Positions 43,015-54,442 of a DNA stretch of 64,000 bases are shown here, piece by piece. This stretch comes from Argyresthia goedartella (taxonomy: Eukaryota > Arthropoda > Insecta > Lepidoptera > Argyresthiidae): assembly GCA_949825045.1 (NCBI GenBank), contig OX463832.1, forward strand, positions 24,918,552 through 24,982,551, read 5' to 3'. A model generated the notes under the pieces. That model saw nothing but the letters and a program-made list of their open reading frames with translations, was not told the origin of the DNA and did no database searches. Numbering within the stretch: position 1 is the stretch's first letter; each line of letters opens with the position of its first letter. A program made the translations under genes and the position numbers.

Positions 43015-45016
43015 AGCAGATTCCTGGATAGAGTCCCAAGTTTTTCCAGTGAAAGCAATGGCAGTGTCAGCAGCGAATGAAATAATTTGTCCATCGTTTA
43101 GCGACAAGTTGCAGAGGTCATTTATGTAGACAAGCAAGAGCAGGGGGCCAAGGACACTACCTTTTGGATCGCCGTACTACATTTCAACCTCTTTACTCTT
43201 AAAACTATCTATCTTAACACTCTGTACTCTATTTATAAAATAATCTTTGAACCAATCATGTGCAATACCCCTCACGCCGACAAGTTCCAGTTTTTTGAGT
43301 AGGAACGGGACCGAGACAGTGTCAAAAGCTTTTGGCAAGTCTAAAAATACTGCAAGGCACTTTTTTTTTCTATCCAGCTTCTCTATGTAATTAGTTAGTA
43401 AGGTAATTCTTCTCTCCTCTGAATCCAAATTAGTAGTCATATGGGACGTAATTTTTTTTTAACTGAGGCGTTATCTCATTGTCTTTTCTAATAATTTTGA
43501 TAAGGTACGTAAGAATGAAATTGGTCGGTAGTTATTGATACTGTCTCTGTCCCCCCCTTTGTGTATTGGGCATACTAGTGATATTTTTAGGGAATTTGGT
43601 ACCAAACCTGCCGTCAAGCTAATGTTACAAATATGAGTTATTCGTTTCGCTTAAGTATTCATACATTGTTTTTATAATTTTATCATTTATTCCATCCCAG
43701 CCCGAGGCTGAGTCTGTTTTGAGGCCATATATGAGTTTTACGATTTCAAGCTCTTCAACTGGTAGGATAGCCATAGAATGTCCGCTTGAAGGATTAGGGG
43801 GTACCTTCATTGATTGCACTAGGTTTTTCTCTGTTTTATTTATACGATCCAATATTTTATGAGCCAGATTGCTCTTTATTTCAGGGAATGTATTTATGTT
43901 AAACTTGTTTTGTTCTAATAGTTTCATTTCGTAATCACATTTGAGTTTTTTTTAGTAGGTTACAGCAGAAGGTTCGGTATCGGATGTATGTGAGCCTCAT
44001 AGTCATGTCTTGTGGTGATTCAGACGATTTCAGTTGAAGTTTATTGCTGTGTCTGACACACCTTACCAGTCCTGGAGTCATCCATTCCTTAATGGGTGTC
44101 TTATTTCTGCTCAACGCGTATGTATAAGTGGGCTTAAGGATAGCTTCCATAAGAATTTTTAGAAATATGTCTGTTGTTTCATTTGGGGCCGTGTTATCTA
44201 ATATACATCACAGCAGTCTGTCATTTCTAGTTCCAATTGTACCCCATTGTAGTCTATTTTTTTGTATGTTCTATTTTTACCACTTATTTTGATAGATGTA
44301 CTTAAAGATAATAATGCCACTGAGTGATCAGTGACAGTTGAGAGGCATACTATGGTTGTGGATGGTTTATGTGAATTTAAGAAGCAGTGGTCCAGGCAAC
44401 TATCCATTCTCGTTGGAAAAACGTGCGCTGGAACGAGACCGTGTTGTGCATTTATGTACATGTAATCATAAACTTTTGAATCATTATTTTCCTCACTTAT
44501 TTTTATGTTCATGTCCCTTATAGTAACTATATATTTTTTAAATCAGATTTATATTCCCATTTAATGAATTTATAAAATTATCAGGGTTAGAGAATTCTGG
44601 TGGCCGGTAAATTGATAATAGAGTCACTACCAATTTTAGTAATCAAGCAATTTGCATCTTGCATTTGGGGCTGATAAACAGTAACATTTGCGATATTGCT
44701 CCTAATATATAGCACAAGGCCAACGTTTTGATTTAGATATGTTTTTTGTGAAATAACATGTATATCCATGAAGTCTTGGCGGATTAAAATTATCAATAGT
44801 AGTCCATGCTTCACTAAGAACAATAATGTCAAAATCTATTTGCAGACTTTGCAAAAGTATCAAGAAGTCATGGTAATTATGGCCAACACTTCTTATATTT
44901 TGGTGTGCAATAGTGATATTTTTACTTAAGTTGGTCGGTAAGTAGAGCACGGCAGTTTTCGGGTAATATTTCATAGAAGTTGTTAGAGGCGCTGGTTCTG
45001 TCGATGTCAGACGCAA
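43015..45016 (-). pseudogene. LINE G ORF2 relic
   Basis: Endonuclease: NITIAHQNIRSVGHNYHDFL, DFDIIVLSEAW, NQNVGLVLYIRSNIA. Linker: TPIKEWMTPGLVRCVRHSNK. RT: LKTDSASGWDGINDKIIK, FLDLPKAFDTVSVPFLLKKLE and then DPKGSVLGPLLLLVYINDL with SFAADTAIAF, where the usual YADD is altered to AADT. Frames change near 43440, 43625, 43930, 44170 and 44587. It shares its overall design with LINE J1 and LINE H. Confidence 0.82.
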
Positions 45017-45406
45017 CAGAAATTATTGAATTTAGCGCTGTAGGCGAATAAGTTCACTTGAGGTTATTATTGATGTGTCTTTCTACATAATTTGCTCATT
45101 TGAAGAGAGAGAAGAACTTATAGAAGATTATTCTTTTATGTTCTGTTATAATTTGTGTGGGATTGGATAATTTTACAAATATGATCAATTTAGTGTTAGA
45201 ATTGGTAGTTATTAGATAGGTATATACGGGTTGTTGTAGGATACATGCAAACAAAAATATGCAGTGAGAGTGAGAGAGATTCATAGTTATAGTGAATCTC
45301 TCTCGCTCAACAGTCATTGAAATAACTTTTTCAGGTCCTCCTCACTGTTAATACGACGCAGTGGTTCTTTTTCTGCTTTGCGGAGGTAAACATTTCCATG
45401 AGAGGT

Positions 45407-45540
45407 TCAGCAGAAAGTAAAATTGTTTGATTTGGAAAAATCACGAGTGATTGCAAATAAGCGTCTTGTTTTCGAAGTCAGGTTGTCCGCTACATAGACC
45501 GGGGTGGAGGGACCCTCCATCATCTCTACAGTACTAAGAT
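45407..45540 (-). pseudogene. LINE G ORF1 end, FP25K-like
   Basis: VYVADNLTSKTRRLFAITRDFSK...FTFC matches the pattern of the C-terminal FP25K-like domain seen in J1 and H ORF1. Sequence upstream (45540-45740) is unrelated. Confidence 0.6.
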
Positions 45541-46047
45541 GGTTGATATTCTTGTCTTCTTTATTATAACTAAAATAAAGACTGACTGCAAGGACTAGAA
45601 TACAAAGCCGTAAAGATATTGCTTTTAAAAATTCAAGGTGCAACATGTACTCTGTGGTGGCAGCACTGCTTGACAGAATTAGTATCCCTTGTCTGTGGAC
45701 AGAATCATCAAACCGGTAAAAGACAGGACAAGACATCTTCCTTTTATTTTATCTGTGTTTGCTTGCTAAAATACTATTACTTATAATACTGCTCGCTCTC
45801 AGGTCGTACTGATAAATCTCAGATGCAGGTAAGGCGGTCCATTTCAATCTACGAGTTTTCTGATAATAACTATTATGCACCCACTCGAAATCATCATAGA
45901 ACATGTCCTTTTGCCTCTGTAGAATTATCGCGTGTGAATTATCTTGAGGCAAGGAATTATTTGTTGACGGCGTTCATCAAACCTAAAACCGGACTCTCCA
46001 AGACTCACAACAAGTACAAGTACATAGAATAACAAGTGTATTGTGAG
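45541..46047 (+). other. Region upstream of the zinc-finger gene
   Basis: No coding frame with support. It presumably holds the 5' untranslated region and promoter of the gene starting at 46048. I could not pick out a convincing TATA box. Confidence 0.4.
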
Positions 46048-46189
46048 ATGGAAGATTTTCAGAAAGCAGAAGAAGTCAAAGAGGAAGTTGTGGATTGTGG
46101 ATTTGTGGAAGTGGATTCTAACGATGTGCATCAACTGTGCACGGCTTGTCTGTGTGCGACACGCACTACACACATGCTCGATGATAGAC
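46048..46189 (+). CDS. Zinc-finger gene exon 1, first half (ZAD)
   Basis: ATG at 46048 (context GTGAGATGG): MEDFQKAEEVKEEVVDCG...HQLCTACLCATRTTHMLDD. The first ZAD cysteine pair is CTAC. The frame runs into the SINE at a codon boundary and stops within it (TAA at 46261-46263). Confidence 0.75.
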
Positions 46190-46442
46190 GACCCGAATGG
46201 CCGAGTCGGCAGAGACCCTGCCTACGAAGCCAAGGGTCCCGGGTTCGAGTCCCGGTGGGGTAAATATTTGTTTGATGAGAACGGATGTTTGTACCCTAGT
46301 CGTGGTTGTTTCTCTATCTAAGTATAATATTTATCTATATAAGTATGTGTATCGTTGTCTAGTACCCAAGATACAGGGAATCCTAGTTTGGGGCTAGATC
46401 AATGTGTGTAAATAGTGTCCAAGGTATTATTATTATTATTAT
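46190..46442 (+). repeat. tRNA-derived SINE 3 inside a coding exon
   Basis: The tRNA-like head has an A-box-like TGGCCGAGTCGG and a B box GGGTTCGAGTCCC. The body is distantly like SINE 1 and 2 (CAGGGAATCCTAGTTTGGGG) and the tail is ATT repeated (46425-46440). Imperfect flanking repeats GATGATAGAC (46180-46189) and GATGACACAC (46443-46452) fit an old target duplication. Confidence 0.85.
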
Positions 46443-46490
46443 GATGACACACTGAAGAAATATTACATGAACATTCTCACTGAGATGCAG
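46443..46490 (+). CDS. Zinc-finger gene exon 1, second half
   Basis: DDTLKKYYMNILTEMQ, 16 codons, followed by donor CAG|GTCAGT. In phase with the first half if the SINE is ignored. The L..YY...L.EMQ pattern suits the ZAD helix between the two Cys pairs. Confidence 0.7.
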
Positions 46491-46631
46491 GTCAGTACTA
46501 CACAATAATACCGGTTGGAGCTTCCGCTCCCTTATCGACACTCTGACCAAAATACCTTTGCTTTATTTTTTATTAACTGGTAATATATATACACCTAAAG
46601 CAATAAATGCATGTATGTGACATTGTTACAG

Positions 46632-46775
46632 CCAGAGGAAGCTGTAACTGTGTTACAGTCTCCAATACTCTGCTGGGAGTGTGTGGCTCACTTGAAGAGA
46701 TCGCTGCGATTCAGAGAGCAAGTGCAGGACTCGTACAGACTGCTGCAGCCGATGCTACTCATGTGGGAAAAAGAG
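46632..46775 (+). CDS. Zinc-finger gene exon 2 (second ZAD Cys pair)
   Basis: Acceptor TTACAG|CC, donor GAG|GTATGT; 48 codons in phase 0-0. LCWECVAHLKRSLRFREQVQDSY is the end of a ZAD domain (C-x2-C and the long helix). Both splice sites and the phase fit exons 1 and 3. Confidence 0.8.
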
Positions 46776-47234
46776 GTATGTGTTATCCCTGGACTCGTTT
46801 TTAAAGATTTCTCACTTCTCATGCTCTAAATGCTTTCCTTTATGTTGTGCGTAAGCAACATCAAGTCACTTTCTATGCTCTAGTGCAGTGTTTCCCAATA
46901 AGTGGTATGCATTGTTCAGTCAAGGGGTACATGCCCCAATGACTTGGCCAAGATAATTTAATCAGAAAAAAATATTTGGTATGCAAACAACCATTTTGCC
47001 GAAATATAATTCAAAATAATCGCAATCAAGATATTTAACACACATCAATCTCCATCAATCTATAGTAAATGCACTGATTGAGTGTGGTGTAAATGAAACA
47101 ATCCCCACCACCCGCGTATCACTCACTCATTGGCTCTAGTGTTACGCCAGCTTAAACATTACACGACGATTACAATAGACTGCTATTTCATTATTTTGAT
47201 TGTAACGAATATTAAAAAACTCAGTTCATTTTTA

Positions 47235-47345
47235 GGGTTCCGTTCCGAAGCACCCTATTACTAAGCCTCCGCTGTCTGTTTATCTGTCACCGGGCTCTAC
47301 TGGATCAACCAAAATAGGTAGAGCTAAAATTTTTACAAATGATGT
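47235..47345 (-). repeat. Fragment of the lepidopteran dispersed repeat
   Basis: AGGGTTCCGTTCCGAAGCACCC...CTGTCACCGGGCTCTAC matches the core of 7535-7940 with more differences, so it is an older copy. Confidence 0.7.
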
Positions 47346-47564
47346 ATTTCTATCAACTTAAAAACTATGAACAACAAATTAAAAGAAGAACCCATTCGAG
47401 AAATTATTGGTAGGGCAATTTTCATAGCCATTTTGTTTTATTTGTTTATCGGCGAAAACTGTACTCCCGAATGTTATCAGAAAAGATCTTCAATTGCTGG
47501 TTTTTGTGCCTAGTTATTTGTCATTATATAGTTATTAATTGCCTGTTCGAACTATAATGCAACA

Positions 47565-47935
47565 GGACCTCTTTAATCCGAACCCCTTCTAATCCGAACG
47601 CCCCACATTTGGACATTCCTTTGCCAGAAAAAATGGTTTTACATAAATTGCACGATAAAGCTTTTTATTTGTCATTAAATAAATCTTTAAAAAAGTTTAA
47701 TTAATATAATGTTTATAGATACATATACATTAAAAATTTCACAATAGTACTATAAGTTTTTGTTTCATAAAAAATACCCAATGATTTTTTGTACTATAAT
47801 CCGAACGCTCCACGAATGCGGATGGGGATACATTAAAAATTTCACAATAGTACTATAAGTTTTTATTTCATAAAAAATACCCAATGATTTTTTGTACTAT
47901 AATCCGAACGCTCCACGAATGCGGATGGGGGGGTA
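47565..47935. repeat. Pogo-like terminal sequence and 103-bp tandem duplication
   Basis: CAGGACCTCTTTAATCCGAAC resembles the ends of pogo/Tigger-type DNA transposons. ATACATTAAAAATTTC... starts at 47725 and again at 47828, with the intervening 103 bp repeated almost exactly and ending CCACGAATGCGGATGGGG. The duplicated unit also holds AATCCGAACGCTCC, related to the end motif. Confidence 0.6.
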
Positions 47936-50036
47936 AATTTTTGGAGTTAATTTAAAGTTTTTAATTTAAAGTTTTTGATCATCTTTGATTTTATTTCTGT
48001 AAATAAGTTATAAGCTGAGGCCAGTCCTTTTTGCCACAAATAAATTATTAAGTTGGATAACTCAATTTCTATCCACTTCGGGTTTAAATGAGCAAAGAGT
48101 TTCTAGTCCAAGCGGTGAGGATTTTGTTCCGATAAATTCCTCTGCCTCTGAAATTTGGCATCTGATAATGTCAAGTAATACAGATTACAGATGTACAATA
48201 ATCCAACAAAATTTGCTACGAGAAGTTAGGTATTTTTACCTAAACAGGAAATTCGCTAATAACTCTCTTTGAATAATTCCTCAGTCTTAAATATTATCTG
48301 TATAATGTATGTTTGTACTATTAAGAATAGGTATGTTTAAGAATCCAACATATTTTCGATTTCAGTGATAACTAAAATTAACTTTTTAATATTTTTCACT
48401 CTATCTTCTACTGAAAAATTACTCCGTCATTTTTTTTTTTGTATATTTGTATTTTTGTCATTGTCATGTCGATGTCATTTTAATTAATTCTGTACCCGAT
48501 ATTTATACTAATGTTGTCAATCCCTTACAAATTATTTCAAAGGAGTCAGTAACTAAGTACCTACACAGGTGTACGACTTTGCGAAAGGGGCGGCATTTCT
48601 TTGAAATTTTGCATTTTCGAATTTTTTGATTATGTAGTTTATTTAGAATCTTCATACTAGGTATTTGTGTAGTGAAAATGGCTGTACGATGCACCGAGCA
48701 GTCAACCTTGAGATGTCAGAGTAAAATAAGCTCTCGGGCCTACAAATACGGCGCAATTAAGCTTGCACGAGATTCACTAGGCATTTAACATGGCTTGGTC
48801 TAGCGAACTGGTAGATAGGTAGGTAGGCATTCTAGTTTGATATTCTTGATTCATCCACAAACTGGCCATCACGTCGTAATCATCTTTGTGGTACTTATTA
48901 GTTGGTGGGCAGAAATGAGAGAAACAGATGATGAATTGATGATGGACATAGGCGAAAGCACAGCCAGCCACACAACACGCGAAGCTAGCTTGTTCGAAGT
49001 GCTCTGTACGCTTGTGTGAGTATAAACTCACACCTCGAAATAGCGATGTTGATAATTGGACTAGCGCAGGTGCGAGCTAGATTGCACTTTATTGCCGCGC
49101 GGCGAGAGTAGCTAGAGTATATATTTAAGTGTCTAAGGAGTTGTGTCTGGGAGTATGCGTATCTGAAGTAGTCGGAATCACAGGGGCTATGAACATTTTG
49201 ATATTAGTCATTGCTAATCATCCTAAAAAGGAATGATTTTTAAAAAAATAACAAGAAATCAGAAAAAAAATCATAATAATGGGTACTAAAATACCCTAAC
49301 TTTGTGATCGATATTTTAAAGTCACCCTATATAGGTTAGGTCTTAGATAGAGAATATTCCTGTTGCTTTGTAAGAATTCTCAGTACCTAACTACTACCTA
49401 AGAATAATAATATAGCAAAATGCGAGTATTTACGATATTTCAGTAATTTATTTTATTACCTACAAAGGGTTTGTATAATTGACTAACTTATTTCCACTAT
49501 GAATTGAATCATTCTCTATCACATTATCTGTCTTTTTTCTATTTATGGGGTAAATGTACCATTGTTAACAAACTACAAAACAATTTTGAATCATCTGCTA
49601 ACGCGATGAGTGAAAGACAACCACATATACACAATTTTAAATACAAATAGAATACTGTGGCTGCGTATTTATAATCCTCCTACCTACCCATCATACCTGC
49701 TTATTAAAAGTAGTTTGCACTTACGTACCTATTTACGATATTTCAACAAATTATTTATCTTTTTCTATTTATGGGGTAAATGTACCAGTTGTTGGAACTT
49801 AACTATAAAACAAAGAGTCATCTGATAATTTGGAGAGATAAGCGTAGAAATAGTAGGATTTGTATAGAAAAGCATGATAATCTCTCAGTTTGCAGATTTG
49901 ATAGTTCTTTTTTCTGCCTAATTTGCTTTTTTTGTATTTGGGTGTTCTATTCTCTGGTGTTTCGCAATACAACCGAATTGAGAACCCCAGGTTTGAAAGT
50001 TGGTGATGGAAGAGCCTTTTCTCTCTCTACAAGTGT

Positions 50037-50092
50037 GTACAGAACCCTTGGTGCGCGAGTCCGACTCGCACTTGACAGTTTATTATTTTTTG
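50037..50092 (-). repeat. Short fragment of the lepidopteran dispersed repeat
   Basis: CAGAACCCTTGGTGCGCGAGTCCGACTCGCACTTGACAG corresponds to the end of the repeat at 7890-7935. Confidence 0.65.
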
Positions 50093-50304
50093 ATGGGGAT
50101 GGCTCGCAAGTAATTACTCAGTTTGACACGTGATGTGGTGTAGCTTATAACTTTAGACTCTTGTACGTTTTTATCTTGATACACTTAGACGCGTGTTCAC
50201 GTTAGCCATAATACTATATGACGATTGTTTGATTACACCCAAACACATTTTAACTCCTGTCGATTTTAACCATTACACATTTTGCCGTTCGTACTTTTTG
50301 CCAC

Positions 50305-52136
50305 ATAGAGTCAAACTCAAAGTCAAAGTTCTTTATTACTGTAGATATTTACATATATTTAGCAAACGTCATTTTTTGCCCCTTCTCTACACTGTGCGAG
50401 AAGAAGGGCGTAGAAGATCCCACAGATTGATGTTTAGATCTCTTAAAAATATTAATTATTATGATTAATAAGCAGGAATAAATAATTACAAAATTATTAG
50501 CAGCAAGGACTGTGCTGAGCCAGATTAACCCCACACAGTCCCGTAGTTTAAGTAATCTTGAACATTTTAATATCCCTTTATTGACGAAGTCGCTTTAACA
50601 TGCTTTTTAAATTGCTCAAATGGCAATTTAAAAATCTCCAGGAGTATCTTATTGTAGTAGATAATGCACAGACCCTTGAAATAATTGCTAACCTTCGCGA
50701 GTCTAAACCGGGGCGCAACTAGTCTGTGATTATTTATTTGGTAAACATTACAGCTATCGCTAAGTTTGGAAAATATTGTAAGGTTCTTGCGTACATACAT
50801 TAAATTTTTGAAAATAAATTGACTAGCTACAATTAGTATGTCAATTTATTTGAAAAGCTTTCATTTAAGGAGTCTGTGCGTTTTAAATTATAAATTGCTC
50901 GAATAGCTGTTGTTCTGTAAAATAAAATTATTTTGAATATCCACTGCCTTCCACCACAACAAGATACCATAGGACATGACACTATGAAAGTAACTAAAAT
51001 ATACTAGCCTAGATGTAGCCACATCCGTGTTTTGTCTGATGTTCCTAACAGCGTAAGCCGCAGAACTTATTTTACTAGCTAATTTATCAAACTCAAACTC
51101 AAAAGTACTTTATTACTGTAGATATTTACATATGCTTAGCAAACGTCATTTTTTGCCTCTTCTCTACATTGGACCACTGTGGGAGAAGAAGGGCGTAGAA
51201 ACTCCCACAGATTTATTTTTAGATCTCTTTTAAAAATAGGTTGTGCTTAACTAATACAATTATGATTTATTTTTATTTAATAAGCTGGAATAAATAATTA
51301 CAAAATTATTAACAGCAAGGTCTGTGTTGAGCCAAATTAACTCCATACAGTCCTGTCATTTAAGTAATCTTGAACATTGTAATATCCCTTTTTCGACAAA
51401 GTCGCTTTAACATGCTTTTTAAATTGCTCAAATGGCAATTTCAAAATCTCCAGATCTATGTTGGGTCCCCACTGCAATTTGCTATCAATTGTTATTCCAA
51501 GAAACTTCATATCATTTAGTAATTCTAACGTGTTGCTGTCTAACACTAATCTGGTCTCAACTTGCCTGACATTTGGAAGTGAGAATTTGATACACTTGGT
51601 TTTACCAGCGTTTAACAATAAATTATTAACTGTGAACCAATTCAAGGTTAAAAACAATACACCATTAACGTCATCAAAATCTTCTTTTTGTCTTTAAATT
51701 TTGAAGACCATTTAGTGTTGTTTGCCGAGTCAATTTCTCCACCATGAAAGGCAGATCGTTACCATATACCAGGAATAAGAAAGGGCCTAATATGGAACCT
51801 TGTAGAACGCCATTTTTTACACCCGATCCATCAGATTTAACGCCGTTGACTTCTGCCTTTTACATTCTATTGCTTAAGTATGATCTTAGAAGATCCAACG
51901 CTTTATTTCTAACTCCGTAATGATTTAATTTCATTAATAGCGTATTATGATACACACAATCAAATGCCTTCGACAGATCGCAAAAAACTCCGATAGCATC
52001 CTTTGCGGCCTCCCATGCAGAATATATATGAGATATAAGGGTAATACCTACATCCGTAGTCGATTTACCCCTAGTGAAACCGTATTGTTTGGCGTGGAGT
52101 TATTTTATACGATTGAAGTGTGAGAGCATTTGATTT
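50305..52136 (-). mobile_element. LINE D copy 2, interrupted by another LINE D
   Basis: The minus strand carries the LINE D 3' end and RT C-terminus (50305-51088) and more RT (51456-52136), similar to 29698-31120. Near 52030-52130 the unsplit sequence corresponding to the BEL insertion site is seen. Frames are broken. It lies in the zinc-finger gene intron. Confidence 0.85.
51089..51455 (-). mobile_element. LINE D copy 3, 5'-truncated, nested in copy 2
   Basis: A second LINE D 3' end (ACTCAAAAGTACTTTATTACTG...) of about 367 bp sits within copy 2. Copy 2 breaks after ACTAGCTAATTT and resumes with CTATGTTGGGTCCCCAC. The insertion created a chance fused frame at 51337-51657 that is not a gene. 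Confidence 0.82.
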
Positions 52137-52599
52137 AGTATAGACAGCCCATCCATATAGACATGTCGACCCCTGCGCATACCCACCGTTGAAAATTTTG
52201 TCACGTTGACTACCTAGACCCGTAATCGATCCTAAAAGGTTTTTTGGTATTTTTAGAGCTTTTATGGCACCATTTCAGAGCACAAATCGTCATTTTGTAT
52301 TGTTTCTGCAGAGATGTTTTCGTACCAATAAAGCGCATTCGGATAGTGGTGAGATTTCGATTGTCAACCAACACTCCTGTCAAAATTGTTGGAGTTGGCC
52401 ATGCATGTTTCGGAGGCGCGTGTTAGGATTCTATGAGTTATTATTCTAAGGAATCTTCACTTTTTAGGTCGGCGACGTGTCAGTTCTAGACTGCTAAATA
52501 ACGTATTGATTTTAAAACTCTTTTTAACAGAGCAGATTATGATAAAAATAAAGTTGTAAATAAAACGTTTATAGTATAAACAACAATAAAGAAAAAAGC

Positions 52600-53007
52600 C
52601 GGTCAAGTGCGAGTCTAAATCGCGCACGAAGGGTTCCGTACCACCGTTCAATGGAAGCGATGGTGTGGAGTGAATAGTTTGGATTTTACACAGCAAAATA
52701 TTGTTTACAAAGTTATTGGTGCGGTTACTTTCACACTCCATGTACGTAACCAGGTGCATCCATAAGTTTGTATGTGGTATTGAAAGAATTGTTGTATGGG
52801 AGCCCCCTTAAATATTTCTTTTATCCTGTTTTTTAGTATTTGTTGTTATAGCGGCAAAAGAAATACATAATCTGTGAAAATTTCAACTCTCTAGCTAGCT
52901 AGGTTCTTGAGATACAGCCTGGTGACAGACGGACGGACGGACGGACAGCGAAGTCTTAGTAATGGGGTCCCGTTTGGAACCCTTCGGGTACGGAACCCTA
53001 AAAAAGG
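52600..53007 (+). repeat. Standalone lepidopteran dispersed repeat
   Basis: About 400 bp from CCGGTCAAGTGCGAGTC to GGGTACGGAACCCT, almost identical to the copies within the Harbinger elements. An extra CGTA in CATGTACGTAACC and an extra GGAC unit distinguish it. Confidence 0.85.
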
Positions 53008-54442
53008 CAAAATGTTTAAGTTTTATGCGGAACCCATCATAACGCATTCTCTCTTACTCTTTTTTCTTTTTGTTTAAACATTCACACGTGACTTACTTTA
53101 TTGAGGAAAGCAAAAAACAATAAAATATTTTTTATGTCTTCGTTTCTAAATTTGGGTGTTGTAACGAAAATTAAATACACGTGATATCTCAGTACACCTC
53201 AGATCCCCCTTTGATGTTTGGAAATAATGCTTACGTCTACTAACACACTAATGAAAAAAAGCAAAAGGAGTTATTAAACACACAGTCCTCCTAAATCCAA
53301 GCAAATTTATCGTTTGGAAATTTCATGCTCTGAATAAGCGGCAAACAAGTCAATACATTCTGAGAAAGTATTTTTTACATTGTCACTGTTTTATTTCCTC
53401 GAAATCGAAGTGAAAAGCAGATTTAAATGGCTTGTTTTAGGCCCTTGTTGTACAATCTGCTATTTATTCACTGTCTTCAGTAAATAAAATAAGCTTTTTA
53501 GATGGGGAATGGTATAAATCAATACTTTTCTGTTGATGGAGCTGGAACTCTCTAATAAAACGCCCCAACTTTATCCAGTTTGGACCCATTTGATTCCTCT
53601 TCGGCCCGTGATGATATCCAGGGTCCGGTGATGGATCCAGTCGGTGGCCATAAACAAAACGACTTTGGTGCTACATGATATCCAAGGTCTGATGATGATG
53701 GAGCCGGACGGTGACCATTGGAACTCATAAATCTGAGTTGGGCTCATTTGATTCGTACTGACAAGTACTCTGTGATAAGTTACTCAAAATACAGGGTAGT
53801 ACCGTCGACCACACTGTTGTCTAGTTCGGCTCAAAGCTCTTCGCTGCTGGTCAAGCGTATGTGGGCTCAAGTAGAGTCAAATTGAAGAACTACTGAATTC
53901 ACAGGCCAACAACCATTTAACAATGACGCTTTAAATTAAAATAACAAGTTAAGAAACATTATATAACATTGCGAAAACTAAAACATAAAAATAAATGAAT
54001 AGAGAAAATATTTTAAAATTTTATTTATGGGTAAGTGCTCTAAAAAGAAGGAAATAAAGTTTAAATTGTATCTAACCCATCAATTTATTATATTACACAA
54101 TGTATGTGATTAAAATTAAAACCTAGTTACGTGATATACTTGTCTATATAAATAATTATGTAACTTGATCTTGATTTAGGTAAATCTAAGAAGAAAATAG
54201 TATGTATTTTCAAAATAGGTCAATACTAAATACACAGGTAAATCTCGCAATAGATGGCATATTTACACGCTTTATATAATATAAATAGTGTAATGTAATA
54301 ATTTGATGGGCTTCATAACATTTAAAATTTAATTTCTTCTTTTTAAAGCATTTAAATTTGTAGAAGCTGCTGTAACATCATATTTTACTATTTTTTACCC
54401 ATGATATAGTTTCACACAGTCCCAATGTATCTGTGTTAACAG

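Larger units (their letters stand above)
43015..45540 (-). mobile_element. LINE G (Jockey-like), decayed
   Basis: Minus strand in order: the C-terminus of ORF1 (45530-45407), endonuclease (45016-44198), linker (44150-43935) and RT (43927-43015). It is interrupted by many frameshifts. The 3' part after the RT palm is missing. Confidence 0.85.
46776..54442 (+). other. 7.7-kb intron of the zinc-finger gene, repeat-rich
   Basis: Holds the repeat fragments, LINE D copies and the lepidopteran repeat listed separately. The stretches 48000-50036, 52137-52599 and 53008-54442 show no gene and no repeat I can name. A phrase TTTCTATTTATGGGGTAAATGTACCA occurs twice (near 49537 and 49760). At 53600-53720 GATATCCAGGGTCCGGTGATGG and GATATCCAAGGTCTGATGATGATGG are imperfect repeats. 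Confidence 0.65.

Noticed and set aside
46190..46262. A true tRNA gene
   Set aside because: A and B boxes are present, but the sequence continues into a SINE body with an ATT tail and the cloverleaf is poor. The same applies to 27300-27365.
51337..51657. 106-codon RT-like ORF
   Set aside because: It joins the end of nested LINE D copy 3 to the middle of copy 2; a chance fusion, not a gene.
52457..52759. 100-codon frame, and its counterparts at 7774 and 19601
   Set aside because: These lie within the dispersed lepidopteran repeat and are not kept open in the older fragments.
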